A stretch of DNA of 64,000 nt from Olsenella intestinalis (GTDB lineage: Bacteria > Actinomycetota > Coriobacteriia > Coriobacteriales > Atopobiaceae). The position numbers and the translations under genes were made by a program. The notes beneath the pieces are model-generated. The model had not been told where the DNA came from. It was given only the letters and a program-made list of their open reading frames with translations, and ran no database searches. Location of the stretch: the NCBI RefSeq assembly GCF_023276655.1, contig NZ_JALGRK010000001.1:1321501-1385500 (forward strand). Direction: 5' to 3'. Shown in pieces: positions 63,344-64,000 of the stretch (positions within the stretch are counted from its first letter, which is position 1; the number at the start of each line of letters is the position of its first letter).

Positions 63344-64000
63344 ATGTTGAAGAAGGGAACGGTCGCGCGCGTCGTCACCTCGACGGCTCTCGCGGCGGTC
63401 ATGGCGGGCCTGCCCGCCGTCCAGGCGCTCGCCTGCACGCAGGTCACCATCGGCTCTGAGCTCACCTCCACGGGCGACACCTACTTCGGTCGCTCGGAGG
63501 ACTACGCCAACCGCTACGGCAAGTGCTTTGGCATCGAGCCCGCCACGACCAGCGGCAAGGTCATCCAGAGCTACGAGAACGGCGAGGACCCCACGGCGTC
63601 GTTCAGCTACACGATCGAGGGTCCCACGTTCCGTTACACCTACGTCCGCGACACGCCTGACAACTGGACGCACGACTACGACCCCGCCGCCAAGGCCTAC
63701 TCCGAGGCGGGCACCAACGAGAAGGGCGTGAGCGTCTCGTCCACCCTCACCACCGACATGAACGGGAAGATCAGGACCGTTGACGACACCGTCGCCACGG
63801 GCATCGGCGAGTACTCGATCGCTGACTTCGTCCTCTCGCAGGCCTCCACCGCCCGCGAGGGCGTCCGGCTCCTGGGTGCCGTCATCGACGAGAAGGGCTC
63901 GCAGGACTGCAACCAGATCCTCATCGGCGACGCCACCGAGACCTGGGTCTTCATGCAGCTCTCCGGCCACCAGTGGTGCGCCGTCAAGGCGCCGGCTGAC
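63344..64000 (+). CDS. Secreted C69-family dipeptidase (3' end beyond window)
   Basis: 219 codons visible from ATG 63344, behind AAAGGAG, running off the window end. A signal peptide (LKKGTVARVVTSTALAAVMAGLPAVQALA) is followed directly by CTQVTIGSELT. In C69 (PepD-like) enzymes this Cys becomes the N-terminal nucleophile after processing. The following GDTYFGRSEDY, RYTYVRDTP, EAGTNEKGVSVSSTLT and GDATETWVFMQLSG motifs are those of secreted C69 peptidases in gut anaerobes. It acts outside the cell on dipeptides or peptides. Any C-terminal anchor lies beyond the window. Confidence 0.85.
   Translation, partial: MLKKGTVARVVTSTALAAVMAGLPAVQALACTQVTIGSELTSTGDTYFGRSEDYANRYGKCFGIEPATTSGKVIQSYENGEDPTASFSYTIEGPTFRYTYVRDTPDNWTHDYDPAAKAYSEAGTNEKGVSVSSTLTTDMNGKIRTVDDTVATGIGEYSIADFVLSQASTAREGVRLLGAVIDEKGSQDCNQILIGDATETWVFMQLSGHQWCAVKAPAD

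Overview
The window is about two-thirds G+C, with genes packed on both strands, Shine-Dalgarno led starts and many GTG or TTG starts. Together with the Asp23/AmaP and MurT/GatD genes and a set of secreted proteins carrying GEHFYT repeats, this points to a Gram-positive coriobacterium of the Olsenella/Atopobiaceae type. The group assignment is inference from family content, not a database match.

Layout. 0-8.7 kb: a cell-surface cluster with the tail of one GEHFYT-repeat protein, two large subtilases and a secreted glucosaminidase, all with the same three-unit GEHFYT module. 8.7-9.2 kb: an intergenic pair of oppositely oriented 30-bp repeat arrays. 9.2-15.2 kb: AmaP-like, DUF2273 and Asp23 envelope proteins, then MurT/GatD (lipid II amidation), ribokinase and a membrane acyltransferase. 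15.3-18.3 kb: a secreted CotH-family protein with GEHFYT repeats. 18.3-21.5 kb: a sulfur locus with an Rrf2 regulator, two operators, a Cys-rich leader peptide, an O-acetylhomoserine sulfhydrylase and a cysteine synthase. 21.6-26.3 kb: a terminated leader or small RNA, an exported prephenate dehydratase-like lipoprotein, half a flavin reductase, and a coupled J-domain/HIRAN/Sel1 cassette. 26.6-31.4 kb: a 1616-residue secreted protein with InlB-type and GEHFYT repeats and an N-terminal half that may be aerolysin-like. 31.6-38.3 kb: a cystine-type amino acid ABC transporter, a MetQNI-type importer, a LysR regulator and a second binding protein; three of these units have CCTA...TAGG operators like those at the cysteine locus. 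38.5-39.7 kb: a flavodiiron protein.

40-47.6 kb is a mosaic. It has a mannose-6-phosphate isomerase remnant, an HTH/Fic pair, two TPP riboswitches (one remodelled), two truncated GH1 glycosidase relics on either side of an intact beta-glucoside PTS operon, an acetyltransferase stub, and a roughly 69-bp repeat at both ends. 47.6-50.7 kb: a TPP-riboswitch controlled thiamine or precursor ABC importer. 50.8-57.3 kb: lysine/diaminopimelate synthesis by the acetylase route (aminotransferase, M20 deacetylase, lysA, dapA, dapB, dapH). 57.7-64 kb: an LTA synthase-like sulfatase, an M18 aminopeptidase, a Ser/Thr-tailed membrane protein and the start of a secreted C69 dipeptidase.

The strongest unexplained signal is a dispersed 10-mer, CGAGAAGAGC. 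Its 9-base core GAGAAGAGC was found 35 times by eye, in both orientations, in several reading frames and in intergenic DNA. It is sparse in the accessory stretches (25-33 kb and 40-48 kb). It behaves like a DNA uptake sequence or another genome-wide DNA signal. Other notable systems are the predicted cysteine regulon with its Cys-codon leader peptide, the paired 30-bp arrays, and the interchangeable three-unit GEHFYT surface module.
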